A stretch of DNA of 64,000 nt from NCBI GenBank assembly GCA_025667525.1, contig CM046878.1:393270974-393334973 (forward strand), in the 5' to 3' direction. The stretch's first letter is position 1. Each line of letters starts with the position of its first letter. The position numbers and the translations under genes are program-made. The notes under the pieces are model-generated. The model saw only the letters and a list, made by a program, of their open reading frames with translations, did no database searches and had not been told where the DNA came from. Origin of the DNA: Glebionis coronaria. Taxonomy: Eukaryota > Streptophyta > Magnoliopsida > Asterales > Asteraceae. Positions 10,735 to 22,338 of this stretch are shown here, in pieces.

Positions 10735-11155
10735 GGGGAGTGGGAGGCATGTGTGGTGCTTTCTTCTTTCTTTTTCTTCTCGACTCGATTTTAATTCTTC
10801 GTCTTTGTAGTCTCGGGATTTGAACTTGTCTTTTAATTTTCTTCTTCTATTAGACTTAAGTTCTTCGACTTCATTAAACTTCCGTCTTTTAGACTTGTTC
10901 TTCGATAAATCTCCAGAATAGGTCTTGGACATCCGTTCTTTAAGCACTCTTGATCTTTTGACTTCGTCTTTTCCCGTTTTCTTCGACAAAAGCCCGTGAA
11001 AGCCCGTGTTTTCTTCCTTTTTCATCTTTTGGTCCTAAAACACAATAAAAACACAAACCACGCATAATTCCGACTTTTACGACATAAATCACACGTTTCG
11101 GTCTTGTTATTATTGGAAATAAGTGGTAAAAGGATAAGTGTTTTCACACTTATTA

Positions 11156-11160
11156 GCAAC
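11156..11160. repeat. Target-site duplication gcaac, right copy (Athila-1)
   Basis: The second copy of the duplication at 46-50. The Sirevirus A codon for Thr is completed by t11161. Confidence 0.95.
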
Positions 11161-13478
11161 TCTGTCTAAGGGATATAGAGTTTACAACAAGAGAACAAAA
11201 TTGATCGTAGAAACTATTCATGTTCGATTTGATGAATTACAAGAAATGACACTTGAACAAAACAGTTTAAGTCCCGATCCACAACAACAAAAGACTTCCG
11301 TTCACAACCGTACATAACTCGGAACTCAAGACCACAACAATGAACCATCAAGTTCAACGTTGGTTCCACAAAGTGTTCCTAGAACTGATATGACAGTGGA
11401 CACGACAATTGAAGAGTTGGAAATGTTATATGGACCAATGTATGATGAATATTTCACGGGGGAGAAACATGTTGTATCGAAGTCTTCCGCTGTCACTCAT
11501 GATATGAATGATGATACCGATCATCGTCAACAAAAGGATACAACTTCATCTACTTCAACACGGGTTGCTGCATATTTACTTCCTCAGAATATCTCTTCTA
11601 CAATCGCTCCTACAACATCCACAACTACTGTCATTGCTTCAGGGAACACAAATCAAGCAGACCATGCATTAAATGACGAAGACGACTTTATCAACCCTTC
11701 GGTACACCGGTAGACAAAACAAGAGAGTCTTCTACTCGCCATGTTGATCCGTCAAATATGCATATGTTCTATCAACGACATCCATCAACACATCATTGGA
11801 CCCGAGATCATCCTTTGGTACAAGTAATTAGAAACCCTTCACAGCCCGTTCGTACAAGACGACAACTTGAAACCGATGGTGATGTTTGTATGTTCGCACT
11901 CGCCGTGAGTTCAGCTGAACCAACAAATATCAAAGAAGCCTTAGCCGATCACGCTTGGATTGAATCGATGACGGATGAACTTCAACAATTTGAAAGACTT
12001 AAAGTCTGGGAACTTGTTGACAGACCATATGATGTAACACCATTAAATCTTCGATGGATCTGGAAAAACAAGATGGATGAAGAAAACACGATCATCAAGA
12101 ATAAATCTAGGCTAGTGGCTAAAGGGTATGGTCAGAAAGAGGGTATTGATTTTGAAGAATCATTTGCACCAGTAGCTCGTTTGGAAGCGGTCAGGATTTT
12201 CCTTGCTTATGTTGCACATAAGGGATTCATCGTGTATCAAATGGACGTAAAGACGGTGTTTCTTAACGGTCCTTTGAAGGAAGAAGTCTATGTCACACAG
12301 CCGGAAGGATTCGTTAATCCTCACTATCCTGATAAGGTGTATCGTCTCCACAAAGCACTTTATGGACTCAAGCAAGCTCCAAGGGCGTGGTACGATGAGC
12401 TCTCTAAATATCTGATATCCAAAGGTTTCTCAAAAGGTTCTATTGATCTAACTTCGTTCACTTATAAGTATGGGGATGACATTTTGCTTGTGCAGATTTA
12501 TGTTAATGACATTATTTTCGGGTCTACAAACACAAAACTTTCAAAATGGTTTGAAAAAGTAATGCACAACAAATTTGAAATGTCTATGATGGGCGAACTA
12601 AAATTGTTTCTAGGAATTCAAGTTCACCAGTCCCCACATGGTATCTTTATTAACCAAGCTAAGTATTGTCAAGAGATAATCAAAAAGCATGGTATGACCT
12701 CATGTGACCCTGTTAGGACACCATTATCAACCACATCCCTAGATGATGACCTGGAGGGATTACCCATAGATCAAACGAAATTTCGTTCCATGATCGGGTC
12801 CCTCATGTACTTGACCGCAAGTAGACCTGATATTCATCATGCTACATTCTATTGTGCAAGATATCAAGCACGACCCACTGAAAAGCACCTCAAGGAGGTT
12901 AAACGGATCTTTCGATACCTTAAGAATACCATTCACATGGGACTCTGGTATCCGAGGGAACCAGTTTCTTTCTAACAGCCTATTCAGATTCTGATCATGC
13001 AGGGTGTCTTGATACACGAAAAAGTACTTCTGGTGGTGCACAATTTCTAGGTCAAGATAAGCTCGTGAGATGGTCTTCCAAGAAGCAGGATTGCACGTCA
13101 CTGTCATCAGCCGAAGCGGAGTATGTGTCTCTATCTGCGTGTTGTGCTCAAGTTCTTTGGATGAGAACACAACTCACGGATTATGGCTTTCACTTTGATA
13201 AAGTACCTATGTACTGTGACTCAAAGTCAGCCATAGCCATCTCCTGCAATCCGGTACAGCATTCCCGCACGAAGCACATTGATGTCAGATATCACTTCAT
13301 AAAGGAACAAGTTGAACGCGGAATCGTTGAATTATACTTTGTCGGAACGGATTATCAGTTAGCCGACTTGTTCACAAAAGCTCTGTCGAAAGATAGGTTT
13401 GAGTACCTCGTTAGGAAAATTGGTATGAGATGCTTGACTCTAGTCGATCTAGAGATTCTAGCAAAGGTACCTGCTTGA
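11161..13478 (+). pseudogene. Sirevirus A pol: integrase tail, RT, RNase H (broken)
   Basis: This continues the integrase fragment of 1-50. The integrase tail and linker run to about 11713 with an in-frame TAA at 11315-11317, and the frame then shifts before 11758. RT occupies 11758-12975: [27 protein letters not shown] and [16 protein letters not shown] are typical copia RT. The catalytic motif is YVND (Asn codon 12505-12507) instead of YVDD, so the first catalytic Asp is lost. A one-base frameshift near 12970 precedes RNase H ([45 protein letters not shown]), which ends at 13478. The element cannot make working pol. Confidence 0.92.
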
Positions 13479-15317
13479 TTCATTTATCAAACATCTACTT
13501 GTATATATCTATGAAAAAGCAAAATACAAAAATATAAAACATAGAAAAACAAAATAAAAAATGGGAAAATCTTTCAAAAATACAAAAATATTCTTCTTGA
13601 CATGTCTTTTAGTTTCGATAATATGGACGTGCCTAGAAATTTCGCTCAATAACGACACGGGTGTGTACATAAAGCTCGAATGAAAGTTGTAAATATTTTT
13701 CAAAACATGTCCTTTCCTCTTTTATAAAAGAAAAATGTCTATTTTGGACAATTTTTCCAACAACAGGTAGCGCAATCTATCTTGGGTTGAGCTTGTCACA
13801 AAACATTCAACGTTTTGAGCTCAACACTAAGGCTTGTAATCACTTTTAGATTTCAACCCGGATATATATTCACGGGGGAGTGTACGATTTAGTGCGCTTA
13901 CCCTCAGCAAAAGAATAGAAATCTTCTTACACTTGAGTGGATTCGTCAAGACATTCAAAGTCTAGGAACTCAAGTTTATGTGTTAGAAATACCATGTCGC
14001 CAAAAAGAAATGGTTTTCAAAAAGCGTTGAACACAATTTTTTCAAGAATTTTTTCAATGATTATTCAAAATCTTTCAAAAATTATGTGTTCAACAACTCC
14101 TATACTCAAAAAGCGAAATGTGGATGACATCCACTAATGACAATTCTATTGGATCAATTTTTGAGGGGAGGCTTTCCAAAATCAGTCTTAATGTTGTTGG
14201 ATATGTTATGTCAAAACAATTTTATGTATCCAACACATTGTGTGCACATATCATTTGGTATTAATCACATACAAAAGCTTTGATGTTCGTGAACATATTC
14301 TTCAACGACAATCTTTTATGTGTTCATGAACATGTAGTGTGCGAGTACAATTTTTTCAAGAGTTTTTCAATTATTATTCAAAATCTTTCAAAAATTGTGT
14401 GCTCGACACTACATAAAATGTTCCTATAATTCATGCTAAGTTTGACATATTTTTCTCCCGAAAGTTTTCAAGACTATTTTTTCAAAATATATTTTAATCA
14501 AATTTGGTATCTCTAATATCAAACGATTTTATATATTAGAGATAGAGGGAGAAAATATGATTAAAATGTGATCTAAAGACTCAAGCACTCATGGTTACGA
14601 TCAAAAACCCACAACATCTTTAATCCACGACGTTATTGGTGTCAAAAGGGTGGTTAGGTTTAAGTCCTATGATCCAACCAGAACCGGAGGGATCTTCCCA
14701 GGGACAATCCAATATATTATTAGAAGTCCTTAGGAAAGATAGAGTAGAATGGGAACGTAGCTGAATGCCGACTAAGTACTGATGCTAGCACTAGAACAAT
14801 CACAACAAGGTGCTAGTAATGATGTCTTGGTAAGCATTGAAGGGGTTGAAGAATGAAAAAGAAATATAAGGATAAAGGGTGTAAAGAAAGAAGCCCTTCA
14901 TACAACTTAGGCAGAAACCGGGTCAACACATCATGAAGACAACGCATCATGGACCCAGTGATGTAATGCACAATCCCTTATCTAGCTACTCAGGCTTCTC
15001 TCAAAAGAAGTTTGTTTTATTGTCACGGAGAACAACATGACTTCTATTGACTTTCTCACTCCGGGATTGTTGATATTGAATAGGTGGCATCTGCTCCAGC
15101 CTCCGACCACATAAAAGTGCACAAATCGAGTCTAGAGCCATGAGATCAATCAAATCTCGTTAGGAAACACGGATGATGATCAAGAGAGTCCTACGCTATA
15201 TCCTTGCGATATTGCTAGAACACTCAGAGTGATACTACTTAGTATTCACAATGATGAGTGGAAATCCTTCCGTGTTAACATCAAATAGCACTGCGGTATG
15301 TCATGTGTAAGATTCTT
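13479..15317 (+). other. Sirevirus A long 3' region, first part
   Basis: No credible ORF. It holds PPT-like purine runs at about 13874-13883 (acgggggag), 14160-14170 (gaggggagg) and 14543-14552 (agagggagaa). Much of it is similar, on the opposite strand, to the Sirevirus C region 32200-34200. Several PPT-like motifs before the 3' LTR are a known Sirevirus trait. It is cut at 15317 by the Tekay-like element. Confidence 0.75.
15313..15317. repeat. Target-site duplication ttctt, left copy (Tekay-like)
   Basis: ttctt abuts the left LTR and is repeated at 25338-25342 after the right LTR. Confidence 0.9.
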
Positions 15318-18194
15318 TGTAAAACCCGCATGCTTTTACCATGAATAGTACCCTTAAGATCGTACGTACTAGATTTAAACTTTCCTAATATAGCATGATT
15401 ACGACTACGTGTTAGGATTTTACGTATTACGTACGTGTTAGAACACGATAAGTATTTACTACGCACGAGCACGTAATAATTATTTGACAATAATTAATTA
15501 CGAACATACGATCATGAAATCATGAACGTAATTAAAGCACGAACTATTATTAATTACGTATATATATATTTATTACGAGCGTAATTAAATATATTAGGTC
15601 ACGGTAATTATTTAACGAGAACACACAAAACGCGAACACAAATAAACACGAACAAACACGTAAAACACGAACACGAGAACACACTTATTAATTAGACACG
15701 GAAAATGATCGGGTTACCCCTTGTGGGCCCCATTACCACGAAATTAGGAGGGAGGATGGGCTTAGCCCATCAAATTTTACTAAAAGGGGTTTAAGGGATT
15801 TTCACTACTCATTTGCAACTTACAGAAGATTTTTAGCAAAAACCTAAAAAACCTCCTCTCCTTCTCCTTTGTGCCGCCACCTTAAGAACACCACAAGGAG
15901 TGGATTTTTGATCTTTGATCTTGAAGATTTGGTGATTGATCGTGTTTGTTCTTCGTTCTCTTGATCCACGAATTCGGTAAAATTATTAAATCGAAGGGTT
16001 GTTTTTAAGGGGTGTTTGTTTTGGCCGCCGGCTTCACCGAACCCAAAAAGGGTCTCGGCTTGCCAAGCCGACCACCACCAAGACCGTATGGTCTTGGTTG
16101 GTGCGTGTGGGTCCCACGGCAGCAGTAAAACATAGGGTACCCCGAGTTGGTTCAGGGTACGGTGTCGATTCATGTCCGGTTCATGTTTTCTAGCCTAGAT
16201 CCGGTTCATGGTTTATGTTAGTTTTATTATGTTATGAACTTATGTTAAAATTAAATTAATAAAATGATGTAATTAATTTAATAACATGACTTAGGTTATT
16301 TAATTATTAATGATCATGAAATTATCTTAACCTAAGTATTTATATATTAAGACTTATAATTAATTAATTATTTTAAAACCATGGATATAATTAATTAATT
16401 AACATGACTTAGGTTATATTATTAATATATAATAATACATATTTTAACCTAAGTATTTAACTTATTTAATTAAAAACATGTTATACTTTAATTAAATATT
16501 ATAACCTATAGTTTAATTAAATTACATGAAATAATTATTAAACTATACAATATACCATATGACTTAGAAATTAATCATGAAAAACACTTAGGCTTATATA
16601 CTTAGCTTATTTAACCAACTTATTTCTAATTATGGAAACTTTCTATTTTTAGAAACTTAATTAAATAAGGCAGCTAATCTATTTATGGAAACCAACTATT
16701 TTTAGAAACTTATTTATTTCAGGCAGGTAATCTATTTATGGAAACTTATTTAATTAAGGCAGCTAATCTATTTATGGAAACTTTCTATTTTTAGAAACTT
16801 ATATATTTTAAGCAGTAAATCTATTTTTGGAAACTTTCTATTTTTGGAAACTTTCTATTTTTGGAAACTTTCTATTTTTGGAAACTTTCTATTTTTGGTA
16901 ACTTTCTATTTTTGGAAACTTTCTATTTTTGGAAACTTTATATTTAAGGAAACCTGCTATTTTTGGAAAGTTACTTATTATTACACAGTAAGTATAATAA
17001 CACATGAAATACCAGAAATACTTAATCAGATTAAACAGAATATAAGATAAAACACAGTTTAAGGCTTTAAAACAGTAAAACATGGTAAGAACACATAAAA
17101 TAAGCTAAGACATGACATAAAACCAGCTACGTATTTAGTAAGCAGATACTTATTCATGTACGTATTTATGTAGCACTAGTGATTCGGAAGTAGGATTCCT
17201 CGCAGTTCATCTTCTTCGTTCACTGGACATAAGGTACGGATTCCCGTCCTTTCAGTATGGACATTCTTTCCTTATTAGGATTCCCCGTATGCAGCCAACT
17301 GTTTTCCCGTAGTATAAGTTACGTGTTTGATTGCTTATGTTTAATTAAGATTACCTATAGCCATATACATGCATGACCAGTTTCACCTAGTTATGGAGGT
17401 ACCATAACCATAACATTAGAGGCACTGATGTTATGACTTCACCACGGCGGAGTGATTGCTCGTGGCGTCCCTTCAGCTTTTGGCCATTTATTTATATTTA
17501 TCATGTGGGGCGTATGGGTGCATCCTAGTTACATGTTTTCAGTCAGGATTTCATGGTGAATGTGGTGTGTGCCTTGCATCCTTCACAAGGAGCTGATCCC
17601 TCCTACCCAAAGCCAGTATATTAAATTAGAGGCAGCCCCTCTAATTTGCATGATGAGGTCACCCCTCCAAGTATTCATGCACGGTGGATTTTCATGACCT
17701 ATATTGGCTAATGGTAAAATATGTTAAACAGTTTTCATAAGATAAACATAAGGCTTTTCAAACTATAAAACCAGTTTTATGAACATGTTCCAGGTTTTCC
17801 AGGACTTATACATTTCCGCTGCTATTAAGTCTTTATTATGTTTGAGTCATTTATACTATGTCTATATCCGTGCACTGAGCGTTTTGCTTAGCCGTTACTT
17901 TCCTTTCCATGTCCCAAAACGGCAGGTACTCAAGGACTGACTGGAGCATTTGGAGGACACGCATAGGATGGGAGCTACCTTAGATTCCTTCTCCTCTTGC
18001 CTTCATATTTATGCTTGTCCAGTCTTCCTTTTTGTTCATTTACTTTATTTATGTTTTGGGCTTATGTTTGGGCACCGATGTTTGATTCCGGTTATCCCTA
18101 TGGTCATGTAATGTTTTAGACATTTATCCTTGTATGCTTTGATGACACGCCATAATTTCGCGTGACATTCCATTTATCAAAATGGGGTGTTACA
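15318..18194 (+). repeat. Tekay-like 5' LTR (2877 bp)
   Basis: It starts TGTAAAACCCGC and ends GGTGTTACA. It is A/T-rich from about 16200 to 17100 and includes a 17-bp minisatellite. It lacks about 120 bp present in the partner LTR at about 23001-23120. ORFs of 60-109 codons inside are not recognisable genes. Confidence 0.93.
16821..16945 (+). repeat. 17-bp minisatellite, left LTR copy (about 7 units)
   Basis: Tandem units of CTATTTTTGGAAACTTT with a few variants; flanking, looser relatives of the unit extend back to about 16630. The partner array in the other LTR is about one unit longer, which fits slippage. Confidence 0.85.
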
Positions 18195-19600
18195 ATTATG
18201 GTATCAGAGCCAAGGTTTCGACCTGTAGGCTCTAAAACTCGACCTGTGACTAGTGGGTAGTCATCAGGAGCTTCCTAAGCCAACGTCTGTTATTCTACGT
18301 ATTGATGTTTTCAGCGCATTGTTGTTTTAACCATGATGTTTTCATAGATATTGTTTTGCTAATATGGATGGACAACCATCAATCATATTTAGTTATGTGT
18401 CATTGTTTCATGCATAATGTTCCTCGTGAACCGTGGCTAAGTGGACTGAACCCCAATAGTTCATAATTAGTCACATAAATTTTTTTTTTCTGATAAGTTT
18501 TGACATATGAGTTTCATTTATTTATGTTTCATGTATCATTGTTGCAGGGATTATGACTAAGTAATGGTTGGTATAGGACTGGCCCTATTTAGTCACATGT
18601 GCTTTTATCGAAACTTTTAATTTTGGGACCGACCCATAGGCGTCCCCTCGCCATGTCTTTTGTTTTGGAACCGACCCATAGGCGTTCCCTCGCACATATA
18701 AAGGTTTTATAAACTACATTACGCATTCATGCACTGTTTTTAATGCATAAAATTTTTCTCATGATTTAAATTGGCATAAATTTTTTTCATGTCCCCTCAT
18801 AAGTTATTATGTTTTTATGTCAAGTATGTTTTCATACTGTCATGGTCAACTTCAGTTTCATGCTGATTATGTTATACACTTCTTTGTGATAGATGGTTTC
18901 ATGTTTCTTCATGATAATGCCGTCTTCATGTTGATTATGTTTTACGCCTCTCTTGTTATTTACGTTGTCCTGCAAGACATTGTTGGATTTCATTGAATTC
19001 TGCTTTCATGATAGTCATGGTTGGTTTTCATTGATCATGCTGTCAGGCAAATCATCGTTGAATTTTGTGTAACCACACTTTAGCGTTTCTCTATGCAACC
19101 AGAATGAGGTATATACTGGCACTGCCAGGTTATCATGATGGTTTTCCTAACCGTTTAACCGGTATACTTCCCTAAATCATGACAAATGATCGGCCCCATA
19201 CCGATCATTTCATGTGCATTCCACGTGTACTCCACGTACCATACTTCATGTGTATTACATGTACCTTAATCCATGTGTATTCCACTTGCAATACTTCACG
19301 AGTATTCGCTAGTCGATTCTGAATCATCTCAGGCGTATTTTCAATTGCTGATATTCTACAAATTGCTGATGCTGCTCATAACTTGGAGATGTTACTAAAG
19401 GTTGATGCTGTTGACGTTCGGAGACGCTACGAGATGCGGATGCTGTTCACAACCTGGAGATCCTACAAGACGAAGACAAAGGCGTCGGAGCAAAGCAATT
19501 GGACGAGAAGATGCTTCACCATCAGACGATTCCCATCAATCATTGTCCCTAATTCTTAGTTACATGTCACACGTCATTCGGCTGTCATTTCAGCCATATG
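18195..19600 (+). other. Tekay-like leader and gag region, no readable gene
   Basis: No convincing coding. An imperfect direct repeat of about 30 bp, both copies containing ccgacccataggcg, occurs near 18628-18700. Words such as catgtgtattccacg repeat near 19210-19310. This is probably the degraded leader and 5' gag. Confidence 0.6.
18199..18211 (+). other. Primer-binding site, initiator tRNA-Met type
   Basis: TGGTATCAGAGCC begins four nucleotides after the 5' LTR. The following aaggtttcgacc also resembles the initiator tRNA, so the match may extend beyond 20 nt with small differences. Confidence 0.92.
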
Positions 19601-22330
19601 AGTGCAAACCGGTACCAACCAGCCACTCAGCTGAATAGTTACATGAATCACGGTCATGAAAATGACCATCATGGAACTGACAGACAGGATAATAGTAACC
19701 ACTACTATGACAGCAACTATCCTAGAAATCGCAACCGAAACTCTGGCCACGAACGTGATCAGAAATACAAGGGTTAGTAGTCCAACCGATCCGCCAATTC
19801 TGGCATAATAACCTTATATTGTGGTTATATTTGTTTCACATCTCGAGACACATGTCAAGACATCAGTCAAGACATACTTTCTGAAGACACATGTCAAGAC
19901 ACCAGTCAAGACATATGTCATGCTTATAGTTCCAAGAAACGAGTCAAGACACATGACTCACGTCCAACTATGGAACATTTCTAAGAAATTCAGGGTACCC
20001 TCCAAGGGTATATCTATTTTGTTGTGCCATGTATTAATCATGCCACAAGAATTTCTATACCATTATCAGCGCATCAGCGAGAACTGTCACGTTGCCGATG
20101 CCACTTTCATTTCTTTCACCATGGTATATATTCATAACCATGAAGGACGCCTTTCGTATTCCCACGTATACGAAGGTTTTCCTTTAGCTTAATGATGAGA
20201 TCCAAGCTGCTAACGCATTTCCTCGGACAAACACGAGATGAATTTTATCCTAATTATGTACTATGAACAGTACACCATGATACGATTCATAATTATGTAC
20301 AGTAATGTTCAGGCTCCTGAATACATTCAGCTTGATTTTCCCTCGAGAAAATCTGTACGAATTATCTATGCTTACAAGCATGTGCGTGGTTAGCCATGGT
20401 CGCTAAAATTTTCTAGCTGTAAGTAAGACACGAACACTTAAGTCTTTTACGCATAGCCAGTTGATTATTCCAAAATCTTCCCATACATTCCAGAAGAACT
20501 TACAAGGAGAAGGACGGTACCATGAAATTATGTGTCGACTACCGTCGGCGTAAACAAATCACCATTCATGACCGTTATTCTCCTCCACATATTGACAACA
20601 TGTCCAATCAACCGTATGGTGTTAATCACTTTTCCAAGATCGAACTCATGATCATGCTGCCAACAGTGATGAATGAAACAGCAGGACATGTCCATGACTG
20701 CTATTCGTACACGACTCGATCATGCTAGATTTATGATTTTGAATTAGTCTCATCAATGCTCCAACGGAACTATAAGAATGAGTTTCCATGAACTCATAGC
20801 AAATTCATCAGTGTTTTCATTGAGGATAACCTGATTTCCTTTAAGCCTAGAGAAGAACAGGAAGACCATATCTGCACTATGTTGCAAATTATATGACAAG
20901 AGAAATTTTACCCTAGAAATTTTCCAATGTCAATTCTGTTTGATTACAGCGACATGCTGAATCACATGGGTTTCTACGGTTAATCTTACCATGACTCAGC
21001 TTATGCGTAAAGGAGAGAACCCTACACTACATTAGGTGTTCTAGAAAATCCTACGCTAGGAGAAGTCTAGATTCAGAGACTTAGAGTTTCGCAACCTCCT
21101 ATGTATCAAGTTCAATGAAGCAAGATATAGTTACGTTCATATCTTCATACTTGTCATACGAACAGGATAAGATAGGACACCAACAGACTGGTATGTTTCA
21201 TCATCTGAAATTGTAAATCGAAAGGGGACAAGATCTCCATGGATTTTAGTTACCAGATTACAACAAACTCAGAAGAAGCATGATGCTATCTGGGTTATTG
21301 TCAACAGTTTGATCAAGTCTGCAGAATCCTTACATCCGTACGGATTTCAGAACCAACAGATTGATCGGACATGTTCCAGCCAAGGCTCATCCGATCACTT
21401 GGCAACCCCTCAGTCATCGGGTCAGACAAAGATTCACAATTGTACTCCTAAATTATTTCACGTCTTCATTCTTATCACGACTTGCTTTCGCGCTCGCGTT
21501 CATGACACTATTCACGTTCATGATCGTATATGGGCTTAAGATTTTACGTTCTTTTCGTTCTGGGAAGTTTTGCAAGAACTTGAGAGACCAGACCCAAGTT
21601 TAGTATAACTCTCCATCATCAGATAGACGTTTCACGTCATATTCCATGTCTCACCTTGTAGCGTTTGGTGATACCGCCATTATATTCTATGTTCACGATA
21701 TGTTTCACATATCATGTTCATTCCCCGTTCCTCATATCATGATCAAGATATGTTACACGTATCATGGATCACGATATGTTTACTCATACTACACTCGCCA
21801 TATCTCCACGTAGCACGTTCAAAATTTTTCACGTATCACGTTCAAAATTTTTCACGTACTACGTTTCTTTATGTCTCGCGCATCGTTTCTAGTTAACAGT
21901 TAAGTCAGATTGTCTTTCATCGTAACGTTTCAGTTGCTCTTACACGATTAATTCTTATTCCCTCGATCGAATTTAGGGGATCTACCTTACGTTGATAACC
22001 AAGAACTTCTTCGTATTCCAAGTCAAGGTCAGGAGGACCAAGACTTATCATTCGTGTCAAGATCTTATAAAGGAACCGTTCCAAGAGGGAAGCCACTTGG
22101 AAACGGACAAGTTCATCCGGACTTCTTATCCGTTTTTCTCTTATCGATTAGATATGTCCTTTCATCCACGTCACGTTCCATGTCCTTTTAAGACATGTCA
22201 CATTCCGCGTTCTTTCTGTCAGGTCACCTGCACGTTAATTTATCTTACATACCCTCTCAGTTTGATTCGGGTATGTTTCTCTTTCAGTTACGTTATCTAT
22301 AATTCGGGGACGAATTATTCTTTTTAGGGG
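19600..22330 (+). pseudogene. Decayed gag-pol of the Tekay-like element
   Basis: Only islands are readable and they change frame often. A basic Asn/Arg/His-rich gag-like stretch lies at about 19640-19775. RT remains include MKLCVDYRRRKQITIHDRY and HFSKIEL (20522-20650), where functional elements have CVDYR and YFSKIDL. Later pieces at 20750-21020 resemble the RT palm and the connection to RNase H (TMTQLMRKGE). An integrase island, KKHDAIWVIVNSLIKSA, is at about 21270-21325. Many stops and shifts separate them. The end, near 22300-22330, has the gacgaattattc text typical of the Tekay pol end. No protein could be made. Confidence 0.8.
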
Positions 22331-22338
22331 GGAAGAGT
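22326..22338 (+). other. Polypurine tract of the Tekay-like element
   Basis: AGGGGGGAAGAGT lies directly before the TGTAA start of the 3' LTR. Confidence 0.85.

Larger units (their letters stand above)
51..11155 (-). mobile_element. Athila-1: complete Ty3/gypsy retrotransposon
   Basis: A complete minus-strand element of 11,105 bp. In sense order it has a 5' LTR (11155-9556), a tRNA-Asp-like primer site (9553-9536), one uninterrupted gag-pol ORF (9344-3678), a 2-kb untranslated region, a PPT and a 3' LTR (1650-51). The target duplication is gcaac. Both LTRs are 1600 bp and I saw only three differences, near 475/9980, 652/10157 and 975/10480, so the insertion is recent. Long LTRs, the primer site, PR-RT-RNase H-INT order, lack of a chromodomain and the RT wording fit the Athila lineage. 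No env-like ORF lies between pol and the 3' LTR. Structurally it could be autonomous. Confidence 0.95.
9556..11155 (-). repeat. Athila-1 5' LTR (1600 bp)
   Basis: The partner of 51-1650, the same length and nearly identical. It drives transcription leftwards. It carries the TATA box with inverted repeat at 10704-10734 and the word array at 9849-10185. Confidence 0.95.
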
